This document shows positions 6,873-16,537 of a DNA stretch of 64,000 bases, in pieces. Positions within the stretch are counted from its first letter, which is position 1, and the number at the start of each line of letters is the position of its first letter. The notes below the pieces were generated by a model. That model was not told the origin of the DNA. It saw only the letters and a program-made list of their open reading frames with translations, and did no database searches. Location: positions 1 to 64,000 of the IMG/VR virus record IMGVR_UViG_3300042351_000704. The stretch is one strand, 5' to 3'. Made by a program: the position numbers and the translations under genes. The DNA is from a virus.

Positions 6873-9067
6873 TGACTCCATATAAAGAAGTGCCCACCTG
6901 GGACAACGGTCAATGGATCGTCACCACTTTTTATACCCGGGAAGAGTTCCGGGATTATCTGCTTTTTTTATTTAAGCAGCCTGGTGAATATTTATTTGAC
7001 GAGAGTAGCAAGATATTTAATGCTGAAGGCAGAAAGTTTCAGCAGCAGGGATTTTACTGTGCTGCTCCTACCAGAAGTAAAGACTTTATTGTCTATTGGG
7101 ATGATCAGAAGATGAAGTGCAGAAACGGCATTATCGTTAAAAACGGGACTAATGCATGGTATGTCACGCGTGACTACTACATGTGGCTGAACTTTCTTCC
7201 CATCTATGACAAAGAAGAAAAACGTTTTGATTTTGCCAAGGTGAGAGACGCCCAGTATCACATGGCGCTGTATGAACACCTGGCTGAGCTGCACTATAAA
7301 CATGCAGTGATACTTAAGAAACGTCAGATAGCCTCTTCTTACTTTCACATGGCCAAGATCATCAACACCTATTGGTTTGAATCAGGCTCTATATGTAAGA
7401 TTGGGTCATCACTTAAAGACTATATCAACGAGAAAGGATCCTGGAAGTTTCTAAACGAGTATAAGAACTTCCTGAACGAGCACACTGCCTGGTACAGACC
7501 GGCAGAACCTGAAAAGGTGTTTGCCTGGAACCAGCAGATTAAGGTGAGGATCAACGGACGTGACACGTTCAAAGGACTCAAGAGCAGTATTAGTGGATAC
7601 TCTTTTGAAAAAGATCCAACCAATGGTGTGGGTGGTCCCGTAACTTATTTCTTCCACGAGGAAGCAGGTATTGCTCCAAAGATGAATGACACCTATGGAT
7701 TCATTAAGCCTGCACTAAAGTCTGGTCACATCATCACCGGTCAGTTTATTGCAGCAGGATCAGTCGGTGACCTGGACCAGTGTGAACCCATGAAAGAATA
7801 CATCATGCACCCGGAAGAAAACGGGTTTTATGGTGTACAGAGTAACTTATTAGACAAAGACGGCACACTATCTATTACCGGGTTGTTTATACCCGAGCAG
7901 TGGAGTATGCCTCCTTATATTGATCAGTACGGGAATTCTCTGGTAGAGGATGCCCTGGTTGCCCTGGACGCACAGTTTGAAAAAGCCAAGCGTGACCTTG
8001 CTCCGGATGCGTACCAGTTAGAAGTGTCCCAGCATCCCAGAAACATTGAAGAAGCTTTTGCTACCAGAAAGGTGAGTGTATTTCCGCCACACCTGGTCTC
8101 TAAACAACTGCAGCGCATAGCAGATAAAGAGTATCCGGTGGAATACCTGGACCTTTCGCGTGACGCGGAAGGACGCATCGTAGACAAGCCGTCCAGGAAG
8201 ATCCCCATCCTGGAGTTTCCTATATCCAAAAAGACAGAAGACAAGACCGGAGTGATCTGTGTCTACGAACGACCGGTAAAAAACCCAACGTTTGGGATGT
8301 ACTATGCCTCAGTGGATCCGGTAGGGGAAGGTAAGACCACTACTTCGGACTCTCTTTGCGCCATTTACATCTACAAGAACCCTGTAGAAGTGATCAAAGA
8401 CTACGGGGACGGAAAAGTGGAGAATAGTATTGAACGTGACCGGATCGTGGCTAGTTGGTGCGGACGTTTTGATGATATCAATAAAACCCATGAACGCCTG
8501 GAGATGATGATCGAGTGGTATAACGCCTGGACCATTGTCGAGAACAACGTAGCCCTGTTTATACAATACATGATCAGCCGTAAAAGGCAGAAGTATTTGG
8601 TACCCAAGGACATGATCCTGTTCCTAAAGGACATTGGGGCCAACCGCAATGTGTTCCAGGAATACGGCTGGAAGAACGTGGGCACCCTGTTCAAGGGTAA
8701 CATTCTGAGCTACGGGATCGAGTTTACCAAAGAAGAACTAGACACCGAAACCAAGGCCAACGGAGACATTGTACATACCACGTATGGTGTAGAACGTATA
8801 CCAGATCCTATGCTGCTAAAAGAAATGCAGGCCTATCAGGACGGGGTGAACGTGGATAGGCTGGTAGCCTTTTGTGCCCTGATTGCCTTTGCCAAAGTGC
8901 AGCAATCTAACAGAGGCTACAGTAAACGTGTAGAACATGCCCATCAAAAGTTGGAGAACTCACAAAAAATCAGTAAATTAAATTGGGGACCTTTTAGACA
9001 TATGGGGTCCTCTAAAGGCAGTTCTATAGGTCATAAACCCCGGAACCCTTTTAAAAACCTCAGCTAA
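6872..9067 (+). CDS. terL: Terminase large subunit (packaging ATPase/nuclease)
   Basis: 731 aa. The N-terminal ATPase contains the divergent Walker-A-like KKRQIASS (Lys149-Gln152) expected for TerL, and a Walker B/catalytic segment VTYFFHEEAG with Glu263/Glu264. The C-terminal RNase H-like nuclease has Asp482 in YASVDPVGEG, Glu557 in TIVENNVALF and Asp662 in GVNVDRLVAF, giving the D-E-D metal site. TerL pumps DNA into the prohead through the portal and cuts concatemers. Its place before the portal gene is the normal order. The C-terminal 50 residues are basic and low complexity. Confidence 0.9.
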   Translation: MTPYKEVPTWDNGQWIVTTFYTREEFRDYLLFLFKQPGEYLFDESSKIFNAEGRKFQQQGFYCAAPTRSKDFIVYWDDQKMKCRNGIIVKNGTNAWYVTRDYYMWLNFLPIYDKEEKRFDFAKVRDAQYHMALYEHLAELHYKHAVILKKRQIASSYFHMAKIINTYWFESGSICKIGSSLKDYINEKGSWKFLNEYKNFLNEHTAWYRPAEPEKVFAWNQQIKVRINGRDTFKGLKSSISGYSFEKDPTNGVGGPVTYFFHEEAGIAPKMNDTYGFIKPALKSGHIITGQFIAAGSVGDLDQCEPMKEYIMHPEENGFYGVQSNLLDKDGTLSITGLFIPEQWSMPPYIDQYGNSLVEDALVALDAQFEKAKRDLAPDAYQLEVSQHPRNIEEAFATRKVSVFPPHLVSKQLQRIADKEYPVEYLDLSRDAEGRIVDKPSRKIPILEFPISKKTEDKTGVICVYERPVKNPTFGMYYASVDPVGEGKTTTSDSLCAIYIYKNPVEVIKDYGDGKVENSIERDRIVASWCGRFDDINKTHERLEMMIEWYNAWTIVENNVALFIQYMISRKRQKYLVPKDMILFLKDIGANRNVFQEYGWKNVGTLFKGNILSYGIEFTKEELDTETKANGDIVHTTYGVERIPDPMLLKEMQAYQDGVNVDRLVAFCALIAFAKVQQSNRGYSKRVEHAHQKLENSQKISKLNWGPFRHMGSSKGSSIGHKPRNPFKNLS

Positions 9068-9072
9068 CTCCT

Positions 9073-9381
9073 ATGGAAACCCAAGAACTCACCCTGCACC
9101 AGCAGAAGGTAACAATCCTAAGCCGTCTTGTAAAAGATAATCAACTCACTTTGGAAGAGGCCCTGCTTCTTTTAAAGGAGGAGGAGAAGGAACCTGCAGA
9201 AATCACGGTGGCTCCTTATAATCCAAACGGAATTGGGACTATACAATGGAACCCTATGCCTTACACTTCTACAGGTACACTCCTGGTTAACACCAACGGA
9301 AACGTAGGCATTGGAACAACTACCTCTAGCTCCAATACTAAACTCTCTATCAACAGCCCAGATGCTGACCTAAATAATTAA
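9073..9381 (+). CDS. Small protein with fibre-type GNVGIG motif (102 aa)
   Basis: The N-terminal 40 residues form a charged helix (LTLHQQKVTILSRLVKDNQ). Residues 76-92 read GNVGIGTTTSSSNTKLS, the same beta motif repeated in the giant fibre genes at 22.3 kb. The protein lies alone between terL (6 nt upstream) and the portal gene (4 nt downstream). A head- or portal-attached fibre anchor is one reading; the motif could also have been borrowed from the fibre genes. No characterised family is recognised. Confidence 0.65.
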   Translation: METQELTLHQQKVTILSRLVKDNQLTLEEALLLLKEEEKEPAEITVAPYNPNGIGTIQWNPMPYTSTGTLLVNTNGNVGIGTTTSSSNTKLSINSPDADLNN

Positions 9382-9384
9382 TGC

Positions 9385-12135
9385 ATGGAAATATTAAATG
9401 CACTCGACCTCAAGAAGGGGAAGAAAGCTGACTACAACAAGATGGGTACGCTGGTTCAGCCTATTCAGTTCCTTTCAGAAAAGGAAAAGGACGAAGAATG
9501 GAGAGCCTGGAACCTGGATTGGTTAGAATTCCAGGGCATGAAGCAGCTGAGACGCAATGCCCGCAGGCTGATGAAGAACTACAAGCTGGCCAAAGGCATT
9601 ATTGACAAGAGTGACTATATCGTAGAAGAGAATAACGAGATGGCCGACCTGATTGATACCCTGACCAAAGAGGATCAATCAGCACTGGAACTGAAGTTTT
9701 ACCCTATTATACCCAATGTCGTTAACGTACTTGCTAACGAATTTAGCAAACGTACCTCCAAGATCACCTACCGTGCCGTAGACGATAACTCGTACCAGGA
9801 AATGCTTGAAGAAAAGCGTTCCCTGATCGAGGAAACCCTGCTTCAGCAAGCTCAGCAAAAGATGCTGGTAAACATGATCAACATGGGTATGGACCCTGAG
9901 AGCGAGGAAGCAGCCGAGATGATGGCTCCTGAAAACTTAAAGAGCCTTCCTGAAATAGAAGAATTCTTCCGTAAAGACTACCGTTCTATGGTAGAAGAAT
10001 GGGCCACTCACCAGATGAAAGTGGATACCGAACGATTTGGTATGGCTGAACTGGAAGAGCGTGGCTTCAGAGACATGCTGATTGCCGATCGTGAGTTCTG
10101 GCATTTCCAGATGAGGGAAGATGATTACGATATTGAGCTGTGGAACCCGCTGCTTACTTTCTATCACAAGAGTCCCGATGTCCGTTACATCTCCCAGGGT
10201 AACTGGGTGGGTAAGATGGACATGATGAGTGTATCGGATGTGATTGACAAGTTTGGCTGGATGATGAACCAGGAGCAACTAGAAGCCCTGGAAGCGATTT
10301 ACCCTGTACGTTCTGCCGGTTACGCAGTACAGGGATACCAAAATGATGGAACTTATTATGATCCGACCCGATCACACGAATGGAATACGCAAATGCCTTC
10401 CCTGGCTTATAGACAGTTTACTTCTCTTTATGATACCAAGTTTGGAACCGGGGATATTGTGGAGTGGATACTTTCAGATTCTGAAGACACGATTGATTTT
10501 GGCAAGACACATCTCTTACGTGTTACTCAGGCATACTGGAAAAGCCAGCGTAAGGTGGGTCATCTTACCCGCATCAATGAGAACGGAGAGATTTCTCAGG
10601 ACATTATCTCTGAAAACTACAAGGTGACTGAAAAGCCTTTGTACAACACTACGCTGTATAAGCAAAAGAGCAAAGACAACTTAATATTTGGAGAACACAT
10701 TGACTGGATCTGGATCAACGAGACCTGGGGTGGTATCAAGATTGGACCTAACCGTCCTGCATTCTGGGGAATGAACAACCCGGGAGGTATTAACCCGATC
10801 TATCTTGGACTGAATGGCGGTAAGCCAGGACGTATTCCGTTTCAGTTTAAAGGAGACTCAACACTATACGGCTGCAAATTGCCGGTGGAAGGTGCTGTAT
10901 TTGGTGATAGAAACACCCGCAGTATTTCACTGGTAGATTTGATGAAGCCTTACCAGATAGGCTATAACATTGTAAACAATCAGATTGCTGACATCCTCGT
11001 AGACGAGCTTGGTACAGTGATTCTTTTGGACCAGAACGCTTTGCCACGTCACTCTATGGGAGAAGACTGGGGTAAAAATAATCTGGCCAACGCCTATGTG
11101 GCTATGAAGAACTTCCAGATGCTACCGCTGGATACTACCATTACCAATACAGAGAACGCGATGAGCTTCCAGCACTACCAGGTGCTAAACCTCGAGCAGA
11201 CCAACCGTTTGTTAAGCCGTATACAACTGGCTACTTATTTTAAGAACCAGGCTTTTGAAGTGATCGGTCTGAACCCTCAACGTATGGGTCAGCAGATAGC
11301 TCAACAGCAAACTGCCACCGGTATTGAGCAGGCTATGAATGCATCATATGCACAGACTGAGCAATACTTTACCCAGCACTCTGACTACCTGATGCCACGC
11401 GTACATCAAATGCGTACTGACCTGGCACAGTTCTACCATTCTCAAAAGCCAAGCTTACGCCTGCAGTATATTACTACCAATGACGAGAAGGTAAACTTCC
11501 AGATCAATGGTACGGATCTGCTAATGCGTGACTTCAATATATTCTGTACTACTAAGACCAATCAGCGTCAGGTGATGGAGCAACTCCGTAGCCTGGCTAT
11601 GAATAACAACACTACCGGTGCATCAATCTATGACCTGGGTAATGTGATTAAGAGTGAATCAGTGGCTGAGCTTACTGGTGTACTCAAAGATGCAGAACAA
11701 AAGAATATTGCTCAAAAGCAGGCTGAAATGCAACAGCAGCAGCAAATGCAGCAGGAACTTCTGGCTAGTCAGGAAAGACAAAAGCAAATGGATCTGCAGT
11801 TCAAGAGTGATGAAGCAGAGAAAGATCGTCAGAACGATGTTCTTGTGGCCGAAATCCGTGCAGCAGGTTATGGTGCTATGATGGACCTCAATGAAAACAA
11901 GGTGAGTGACTTCAATGACTCGATGAAAGAGATCCGCCAGAGTGACCAGTACCGTGAGCAAATGAGTTTTAAGCGTGAGCAGGAGATCAATAAATCAAGC
12001 ATGAATACCCAGAAGATTGAGCTTGAAAGACAACGCCTGCAAACACAAAGAGAGATAGCAGATAAACAACTGGAAGTGGCGCGCGAGAATAAAAACAAGT
12101 ATGACGTAGCTAAAAAGGACAAGAAATCCAAGTAA
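9385..12135 (+). CDS. Portal protein
   Basis: 916 aa, large for a portal but similar to portals of crAss-like phages. Evidence: position directly after terL and before the scaffold and capsid genes; an N-terminal clip/wing-like mixed region; a long central helical part (RLLSRIQLATYFKNQAFEVIG, then TATGIEQAMNASYAQTEQY) matching portal stem/crown helices; and a C-terminal coiled coil of about 150 residues, very rich in Gln, Lys and Glu. The portal forms the dodecameric vertex through which DNA enters and leaves. No catalytic motif is expected. The start is ATGG 4 nt after the upstream stop. Confidence 0.8.
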   Translation: MEILNALDLKKGKKADYNKMGTLVQPIQFLSEKEKDEEWRAWNLDWLEFQGMKQLRRNARRLMKNYKLAKGIIDKSDYIVEENNEMADLIDTLTKEDQSALELKFYPIIPNVVNVLANEFSKRTSKITYRAVDDNSYQEMLEEKRSLIEETLLQQAQQKMLVNMINMGMDPESEEAAEMMAPENLKSLPEIEEFFRKDYRSMVEEWATHQMKVDTERFGMAELEERGFRDMLIADREFWHFQMREDDYDIELWNPLLTFYHKSPDVRYISQGNWVGKMDMMSVSDVIDKFGWMMNQEQLEALEAIYPVRSAGYAVQGYQNDGTYYDPTRSHEWNTQMPSLAYRQFTSLYDTKFGTGDIVEWILSDSEDTIDFGKTHLLRVTQAYWKSQRKVGHLTRINENGEISQDIISENYKVTEKPLYNTTLYKQKSKDNLIFGEHIDWIWINETWGGIKIGPNRPAFWGMNNPGGINPIYLGLNGGKPGRIPFQFKGDSTLYGCKLPVEGAVFGDRNTRSISLVDLMKPYQIGYNIVNNQIADILVDELGTVILLDQNALPRHSMGEDWGKNNLANAYVAMKNFQMLPLDTTITNTENAMSFQHYQVLNLEQTNRLLSRIQLATYFKNQAFEVIGLNPQRMGQQIAQQQTATGIEQAMNASYAQTEQYFTQHSDYLMPRVHQMRTDLAQFYHSQKPSLRLQYITTNDEKVNFQINGTDLLMRDFNIFCTTKTNQRQVMEQLRSLAMNNNTTGASIYDLGNVIKSESVAELTGVLKDAEQKNIAQKQAEMQQQQQMQQELLASQERQKQMDLQFKSDEAEKDRQNDVLVAEIRAAGYGAMMDLNENKVSDFNDSMKEIRQSDQYREQMSFKREQEINKSSMNTQKIELERQRLQTQREIADKQLEVARENKNKYDVAKKDKKSK

Positions 12136-12214
12136 GGCTTTTTAGTTATAGCGCTATTATACGTACATCAGCTTTCTAAGTTCTACAAGAAGTAAATTCT
12201 TAAGGTTTAAAGTT

Positions 12215-12235
12215 GTATATTTTTAATGTAGAGAT
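12215..12235 (+). promoter_or_regulatory. Promoter upstream of scaffold and capsid genes
   Basis: GTATATTTTTAATGTAGAGA combines TATATTTT, close to the Bacteroidota TAnnTTTG, with the downstream TGTAGAG shared by other promoter elements in this window. It lies 27 nt before the scaffold-like gene, in a 126-nt gap. A perfect ATAGCGCTAT palindrome at 12148-12157 sits just after the portal gene. Confidence 0.5.
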
Positions 12236-12261
12236 ACACAACAAAAACCAATCCTTTACTT

Positions 12262-13563
12262 ATGGAAAACCAAACAAGTGTACAGACTAATGTACAACAA
12301 GTAGATCTTGATTTAGACAGCTGGTTAGGAGCACCTGGTGCAGACAGCATCGTTACTCCTGCAGGTACAACACCGACAGCTCAAAGTAGTAAACCAAGCA
12401 TCTTTTCTGCAAAGGGTCCAGACCTGTCTTTTTTAGATGATAATGATAATCAAGCTGATACAGATGATGATCAAGACGATAAGAAGACTAGCGACACCGA
12501 CCCTGCTGCTAATAAAGACACTAAAGCACCAGTTTCGCGTGAAACAGTAGATGACCTGGTAAACGGCCTAGATGATGACCAGGATGTAGACCAAAAATCC
12601 AAAGGCGGACGCCCTAAAACAGAGAAATCTGGTCTTGTAGAGTTTCTAAAGAAACGCATAGAGTCAAACGAAATGTTTGCCTTTGATGACTACGATGAAA
12701 GTAAACAATCACTGGAAGACTACTTAGGTGGTCTGGCAGAAAAAGATATAGAAGAGCTCTGGCAGGCAAACGTGGACAACCTTAAAAGTGAGGTGGCCGC
12801 TAAAACCCCGAAAGAGTTTTTTGAATCTCTTCCCGATGAACTCCAATACGCAGCCAAGTATGTGCTGGATGGTGGACAGGATATGAAAAGTCTATTCCGT
12901 GCCCTGGCACAGGTAGAAGAAGTAAGAGAACTGGATCCCACCAAGGATAACGACCAGGAGGTAATTATCCGTAACTACTTGCAAGCCACGCAGTTTGGAT
13001 CAGCTGAAGAGATCGAAGAAGAGCTTACCACCTGGAAAGACCTTGGTGTCCTAGAAAAGAAAGCCAAGCAGTTTAAACCAAAGCTGGACCAGATGCAGGA
13101 AGAAATCGTGCAGGCTCAGCTGGCAGACCAGGAAGCTCGTCAACAACAACAGCACGAAGCAGCGCAGGCTTACACGCACAATGTATTTGAAGCCCTTCGT
13201 CCTGCAGAGATCAACGGACTAAAGCTGGATAAGAAAACCCAGGCTCAACTCTACTCTGGTCTCACCCAACCACAATACCCTTCTATTAGTGGTCGCCCTA
13301 CCAACCTCTTGGGTCACCTTTTAGAAAAGTATCAGTTTGTAGAACCAAACTACCCACTGATTGCAGAAGCCCTGTGGTTGTTATCAGATCCTGAAGGCTA
13401 CCGCGGACAGCTTACCAAGCAAGGTAAGAATGCAGCAGTAGAGCAAACCGTTCGCCAGTTAAAAACGGAACAATCCCGTAAGAACGTGAGCAATGCTTAT
13501 CAGGAAGAAGACGAGCAAAGACCTAGAAAGCTCGTACGCCCGGCTAACATATTCAAACGATAA
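12262..13563 (+). CDS. Scaffold-like capsid assembly protein
   Basis: 433 aa. The N-terminus is Thr/Ser/Asp-rich and strongly acidic with runs of Asp (residues about 55-120), then mainly helical and Gln/Glu-rich, ending in a basic C-terminus (PRKLVRPANIFKR). An acidic, disordered N-part with coiled-coil centre and basic tail, placed between portal and major capsid genes, is typical for phage scaffolds. No protease domain is seen in this protein or nearby, so how scaffold is removed is not clear. Confidence 0.65.
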   Translation: MENQTSVQTNVQQVDLDLDSWLGAPGADSIVTPAGTTPTAQSSKPSIFSAKGPDLSFLDDNDNQADTDDDQDDKKTSDTDPAANKDTKAPVSRETVDDLVNGLDDDQDVDQKSKGGRPKTEKSGLVEFLKKRIESNEMFAFDDYDESKQSLEDYLGGLAEKDIEELWQANVDNLKSEVAAKTPKEFFESLPDELQYAAKYVLDGGQDMKSLFRALAQVEEVRELDPTKDNDQEVIIRNYLQATQFGSAEEIEEELTTWKDLGVLEKKAKQFKPKLDQMQEEIVQAQLADQEARQQQQHEAAQAYTHNVFEALRPAEINGLKLDKKTQAQLYSGLTQPQYPSISGRPTNLLGHLLEKYQFVEPNYPLIAEALWLLSDPEGYRGQLTKQGKNAAVEQTVRQLKTEQSRKNVSNAYQEEDEQRPRKLVRPANIFKR

Positions 13564-13567
13564 CCTA

Positions 13568-13603
13568 CTTATTTTATTAACCCCTTAAATCCAATGCCCT
13601 ATG
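13568..13603 (+). promoter_or_regulatory. Conserved capsid-gene leader
   Basis: The leader contains TTATTAACCCC, then AAATCCAAT, then CCCTATGG. A near copy precedes the gene at 17693 (17666-17695). TTAACCCC lies 24 nt before the start here and 22 nt before it there. No Shine-Dalgarno sequence is present. The two genes look highly expressed, so a translation-enhancing leader is inferred. Confidence 0.45.
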
Positions 13604-15220
13604 GCAACCCCTGTTCTTAACAATGGTATATTTCTACGGGATACCAGCTATCAAACTAGCTCGCACGTAGATTCTTACCACCTTTCTAACCTGCTGAAAT
13701 CTGCAGAGCCAACTGATCTTGGTCCTGTTGATTTGTGGGCTATGGCACAAAAGGTAGAAATGCCTTTATACCAAATGTCTTCTTTTGGCGGAAAGAACGT
13801 TATCTCTGTAGACAACGCGCGTGGTGAGTACAAATGGCAAGTGCCTGTTGCTCAAGATCTTCCTTACATCGTTGAAGACATCGAGTCTGCAAACGCTACA
13901 AAAGGTATAGACGGTCAGTCTTTCAAGATCAAGATTAACAAGCGTTCTTTTGGTCATGGTGATATCCTCACTTATGACAAATACAATGGTGTGGAAATGT
14001 ACGTTACTGCAGACGATATTATCCCTGCTGGTGACGGTTTCATCTACACTGTTCAGTTAGTGAATAACGACAACGCGAAGTACTTAGACAATAAGTATCT
14101 GAAAGTTGGCACTAAAGTATTCCGTAAGGGTTCTGCCCGTGGTGAATACGGTGAAAAATTCTCTGATTTAGGTAATGTATCAGCTGGTTTCCGTGAATTC
14201 TACAACTACGTAGGTGGTGCAGAAGCTCACGTACACTACAGCATTAGCTCTCGTGCAGACTTAATGTTAAAAGGTGGAATGAAAGCTGACGGTACAGTTC
14301 CTGTAATCGAAATGTGGAGAAACTTTGACAAAACAACTGATCCTTCTATCACTAGCCTGGAAGACATGGCGTCTAAGATGGGTAAGGACTATGTAAAGAA
14401 AGCATACCAATCAGGTCAACTTTCTCGTACGTTCTTAACTACCCTGGAAGCAGCTCACCTGACTAAGATTGCAAACGACATCGAGACTTACTTAATGTGG
14501 GGTCAAGGTGGTAAGGTTAAGCAAGATGGTCCAGATGACATCCGTCTTTCTGTGGGTCTTTGGAAGCAGTTGGATAATTCTTACAAGCGTATCTACAACA
14601 AAGGTTCTTTCAACTTAGAGCTTTTCAAATCTGAAATCTTCAACTTCTTCAACGGAAAGGTTGAGTTCCAAGGTCCAGATCCTAAGCGTCAGTTGATTGT
14701 ACAAACCGGTATGGGTGGTATGAAACTGGTTAACGAAGCAATTAAGAAGGAAGCTATCAACAGCGGACTTGTTATCAACGCTTCTGAGATTGGTGCTATC
14801 ACTGGTAAAGGTATGGACTTAAACTTTGGTTTTGCTTACACTCAATACGTTATTCCGTTCTTGGCTAACGTGAAGTTTGTACTGAATCCAGCGTTTGACA
14901 ACGTACACACTAATGACATTGAAAACCCAATCATTGATGGTTTCCCTCTGTCTTCTTACAACTTTATCATTTTTGATATCACAGAAAACACTAACGACAA
15001 CATCTACTTGTTGAAGTTAAGCTGGGATAATCAACTGAAGTGGTTCTATCAGAACGGTACCATGGACTACATGGGTCGTACACAAGGTTTCCAAAGCTCT
15101 GGCAACTTTAACGGTTACAGAGTATTCATGACACAAACAATGCCTGCGATCTGGGTTAAAGATCCAACAAAGGTATTGAAGATCGTTATGAGAAACCCGA
15201 TCACTGGTGGATCATTCTAA
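13601..15220 (+). CDS. Major capsid protein
   Basis: 539 aa. Identified from order (terL, portal, scaffold, this gene), size and composition: a mixed alpha/beta protein without low-complexity tracts, consistent with an HK97-fold capsid protein. Codon choice is strongly biased (for example GTA/GTT, CGT, GCT, TCT), unlike its neighbours, as expected for the most abundant virion protein. It starts at ATGG behind the TTAACCCC leader and is followed by a long hairpin and a structured non-coding stretch. A direct fold assignment cannot be made by eye. Confidence 0.8.
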   Translation: MATPVLNNGIFLRDTSYQTSSHVDSYHLSNLLKSAEPTDLGPVDLWAMAQKVEMPLYQMSSFGGKNVISVDNARGEYKWQVPVAQDLPYIVEDIESANATKGIDGQSFKIKINKRSFGHGDILTYDKYNGVEMYVTADDIIPAGDGFIYTVQLVNNDNAKYLDNKYLKVGTKVFRKGSARGEYGEKFSDLGNVSAGFREFYNYVGGAEAHVHYSISSRADLMLKGGMKADGTVPVIEMWRNFDKTTDPSITSLEDMASKMGKDYVKKAYQSGQLSRTFLTTLEAAHLTKIANDIETYLMWGQGGKVKQDGPDDIRLSVGLWKQLDNSYKRIYNKGSFNLELFKSEIFNFFNGKVEFQGPDPKRQLIVQTGMGGMKLVNEAIKKEAINSGLVINASEIGAITGKGMDLNFGFAYTQYVIPFLANVKFVLNPAFDNVHTNDIENPIIDGFPLSSYNFIIFDITENTNDNIYLLKLSWDNQLKWFYQNGTMDYMGRTQGFQSSGNFNGYRVFMTQTMPAIWVKDPTKVLKIVMRNPITGGSF

Positions 15221-15514
15221 ATAACTGTACTAGTGTGGGAGGGCCTAGAAATCCTCCCACTTCTGGTACAAACTTGAACAGTAGTCAGTCCGGATAGTAG
15301 CCACCAGCCCAGCTGGATAAAACACCCGCATCAGTCTGACTCATTTGCCTCTCCCTGGATTCATATCCTTGGACCGATACTAAGGACTAAACTCTCTAGT
15401 ATTTCCCCCTAAACCTGTTGTACGCAGACTGGCTGATCACCGGAGAGCTTGCAACTCTCAACAGGTTCGATTTCCGGAATAGATCCGGATTTATAAAAAC
15501 CAAAAAAACCAAAC
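15221..15514 (+). other. Structured non-coding gap after the capsid gene
   Basis: 294 nt without a supported frame. It begins with a long hairpin, GTACTAG..TGGGAGG pairing with CCTCCCA..CTGGTAC (15227-15269), with no strong T tract. Further pairings: CCAGC/GCTGG (15304-15316), ACCTGTTG (15413-15420) with CAACAGGT (15459-15466), GAGAG/CTCTC around CTTGCAA (15443-15459), and TCCGGAT (15289-15295) with ATCCGGA (15483-15489). AGCCCAGCTGGATAAAAC resembles a tRNA D-arm and AGGTTCGATTTCC a T-arm, but no complete cloverleaf can be folded. It could be a regulatory RNA, an mRNA-stabilising element or tRNA relics. Confidence 0.5.
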
Positions 15515-16531
15515 ATGAGTAGTGTAACTATCGTAGAGAAGTATCCACAGAACAAACGTTCAACCATTGCTATCAGACCTTTCTTTGATCCAATGGTAGA
15601 CAACATGGGTCTTCAGAAGTATGGCTTAAGTCTTTTTGACGGTGCCTTTCATGAAGAACCGATTTCTTGTCTTGAGATTAACGGTATCAAAAGATACGTA
15701 ACTGGCTTGAATGAATTTGCTCCTGAAGTGAAAGACCTTCCTTTAGAAGAGCAGGAAGCCAAGATCAAACAAATCAGGGCCGTGATTGCAGAACTTGAAA
15801 AACAACTTGCTGCAAACGTAATTGATATTACTGATGAACAGTTCTGGAACAAAGTGAAACTCTTAAAACCAGACAATAATGAGTTTTGGGATAGAATCAA
15901 GGTTAGATGCAGTAATGAACCAGTATACCTGGAGCCGGAGAAAGATCCGTATGATCTAATCAGACTTTACGCTATTGAAGCCGGTGGATTTTCTATTGTA
16001 GCAAAATCATTGGAAGAAGCAAGAAGAATGCCGGTGCCTCCTAAGTTCTACTTAGACAAGCTGGAAGAAACTGCTTCTATACAAACTGAGGTTAAGAAGC
16101 TTCGTAACAAAGCTCTTGCAGAACTTCAGAAGTTATTTGACAAAAACCAGAACAAGTTACTATACGTAGCAAAAGTGCTGGATCCAAATTCAGCTCAGTA
16201 TAAGAAAACCACACCGAACGATGTTATCTATGACAATATGGATAAATACATCAACGGAGAACTGGTAGAAAAAGACAAGCGTAAAACAGGACAACGTTTC
16301 CTGGATGCTGCTAACCTGGATATGGAAACCTTAAAGATCCGTGCGATCGTAAAAGATGCGGGTTACTTTAAGTTTATTTCTCCAAAAGCAGACGGATTTA
16401 TCTACCACATGAAGACAGGTACTATGATGGGCAGAACGCCTTCAGACGTAGCGGAATTCTTAAAGAATCCTTTGAACGAAGAGGTCCTGATGGATCTGCA
16501 AAAATCAGTTGAGAAATACTGGAACCAGTAA
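15515..16531 (+). CDS. Head protein, possibly auxiliary capsid protein (338 aa)
   Basis: No characterised family is recognised. The start ATG follows A/C-rich AAAAACCAAAAAAACCAAAC. The N-terminal 65 residues are beta-rich; then comes a charged helical part (LPLEEQEAKIKQIRAVIAELEKQL) and a C-terminal globular domain with YFKFISPKADGFIYHM. Position directly after the capsid gene and before connector proteins fits an auxiliary capsid or head-completion protein. It is followed 6 nt later by the connector-like gene. Confidence 0.6.
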   Translation: MSSVTIVEKYPQNKRSTIAIRPFFDPMVDNMGLQKYGLSLFDGAFHEEPISCLEINGIKRYVTGLNEFAPEVKDLPLEEQEAKIKQIRAVIAELEKQLAANVIDITDEQFWNKVKLLKPDNNEFWDRIKVRCSNEPVYLEPEKDPYDLIRLYAIEAGGFSIVAKSLEEARRMPVPPKFYLDKLEETASIQTEVKKLRNKALAELQKLFDKNQNKLLYVAKVLDPNSAQYKKTTPNDVIYDNMDKYINGELVEKDKRKTGQRFLDAANLDMETLKIRAIVKDAGYFKFISPKADGFIYHMKTGTMMGRTPSDVAEFLKNPLNEEVLMDLQKSVEKYWNQ

Positions 16532-16537
16532 TAGACT

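Noticed and set aside
15287-15490. One or two tRNA genes in the capsid downstream gap
   Set aside because: D-arm-like and T-arm-like pieces exist, but no acceptor, anticodon and T stem can be combined into one valid cloverleaf. The anticodon-like hairpin is only 6 nt from the T-loop.
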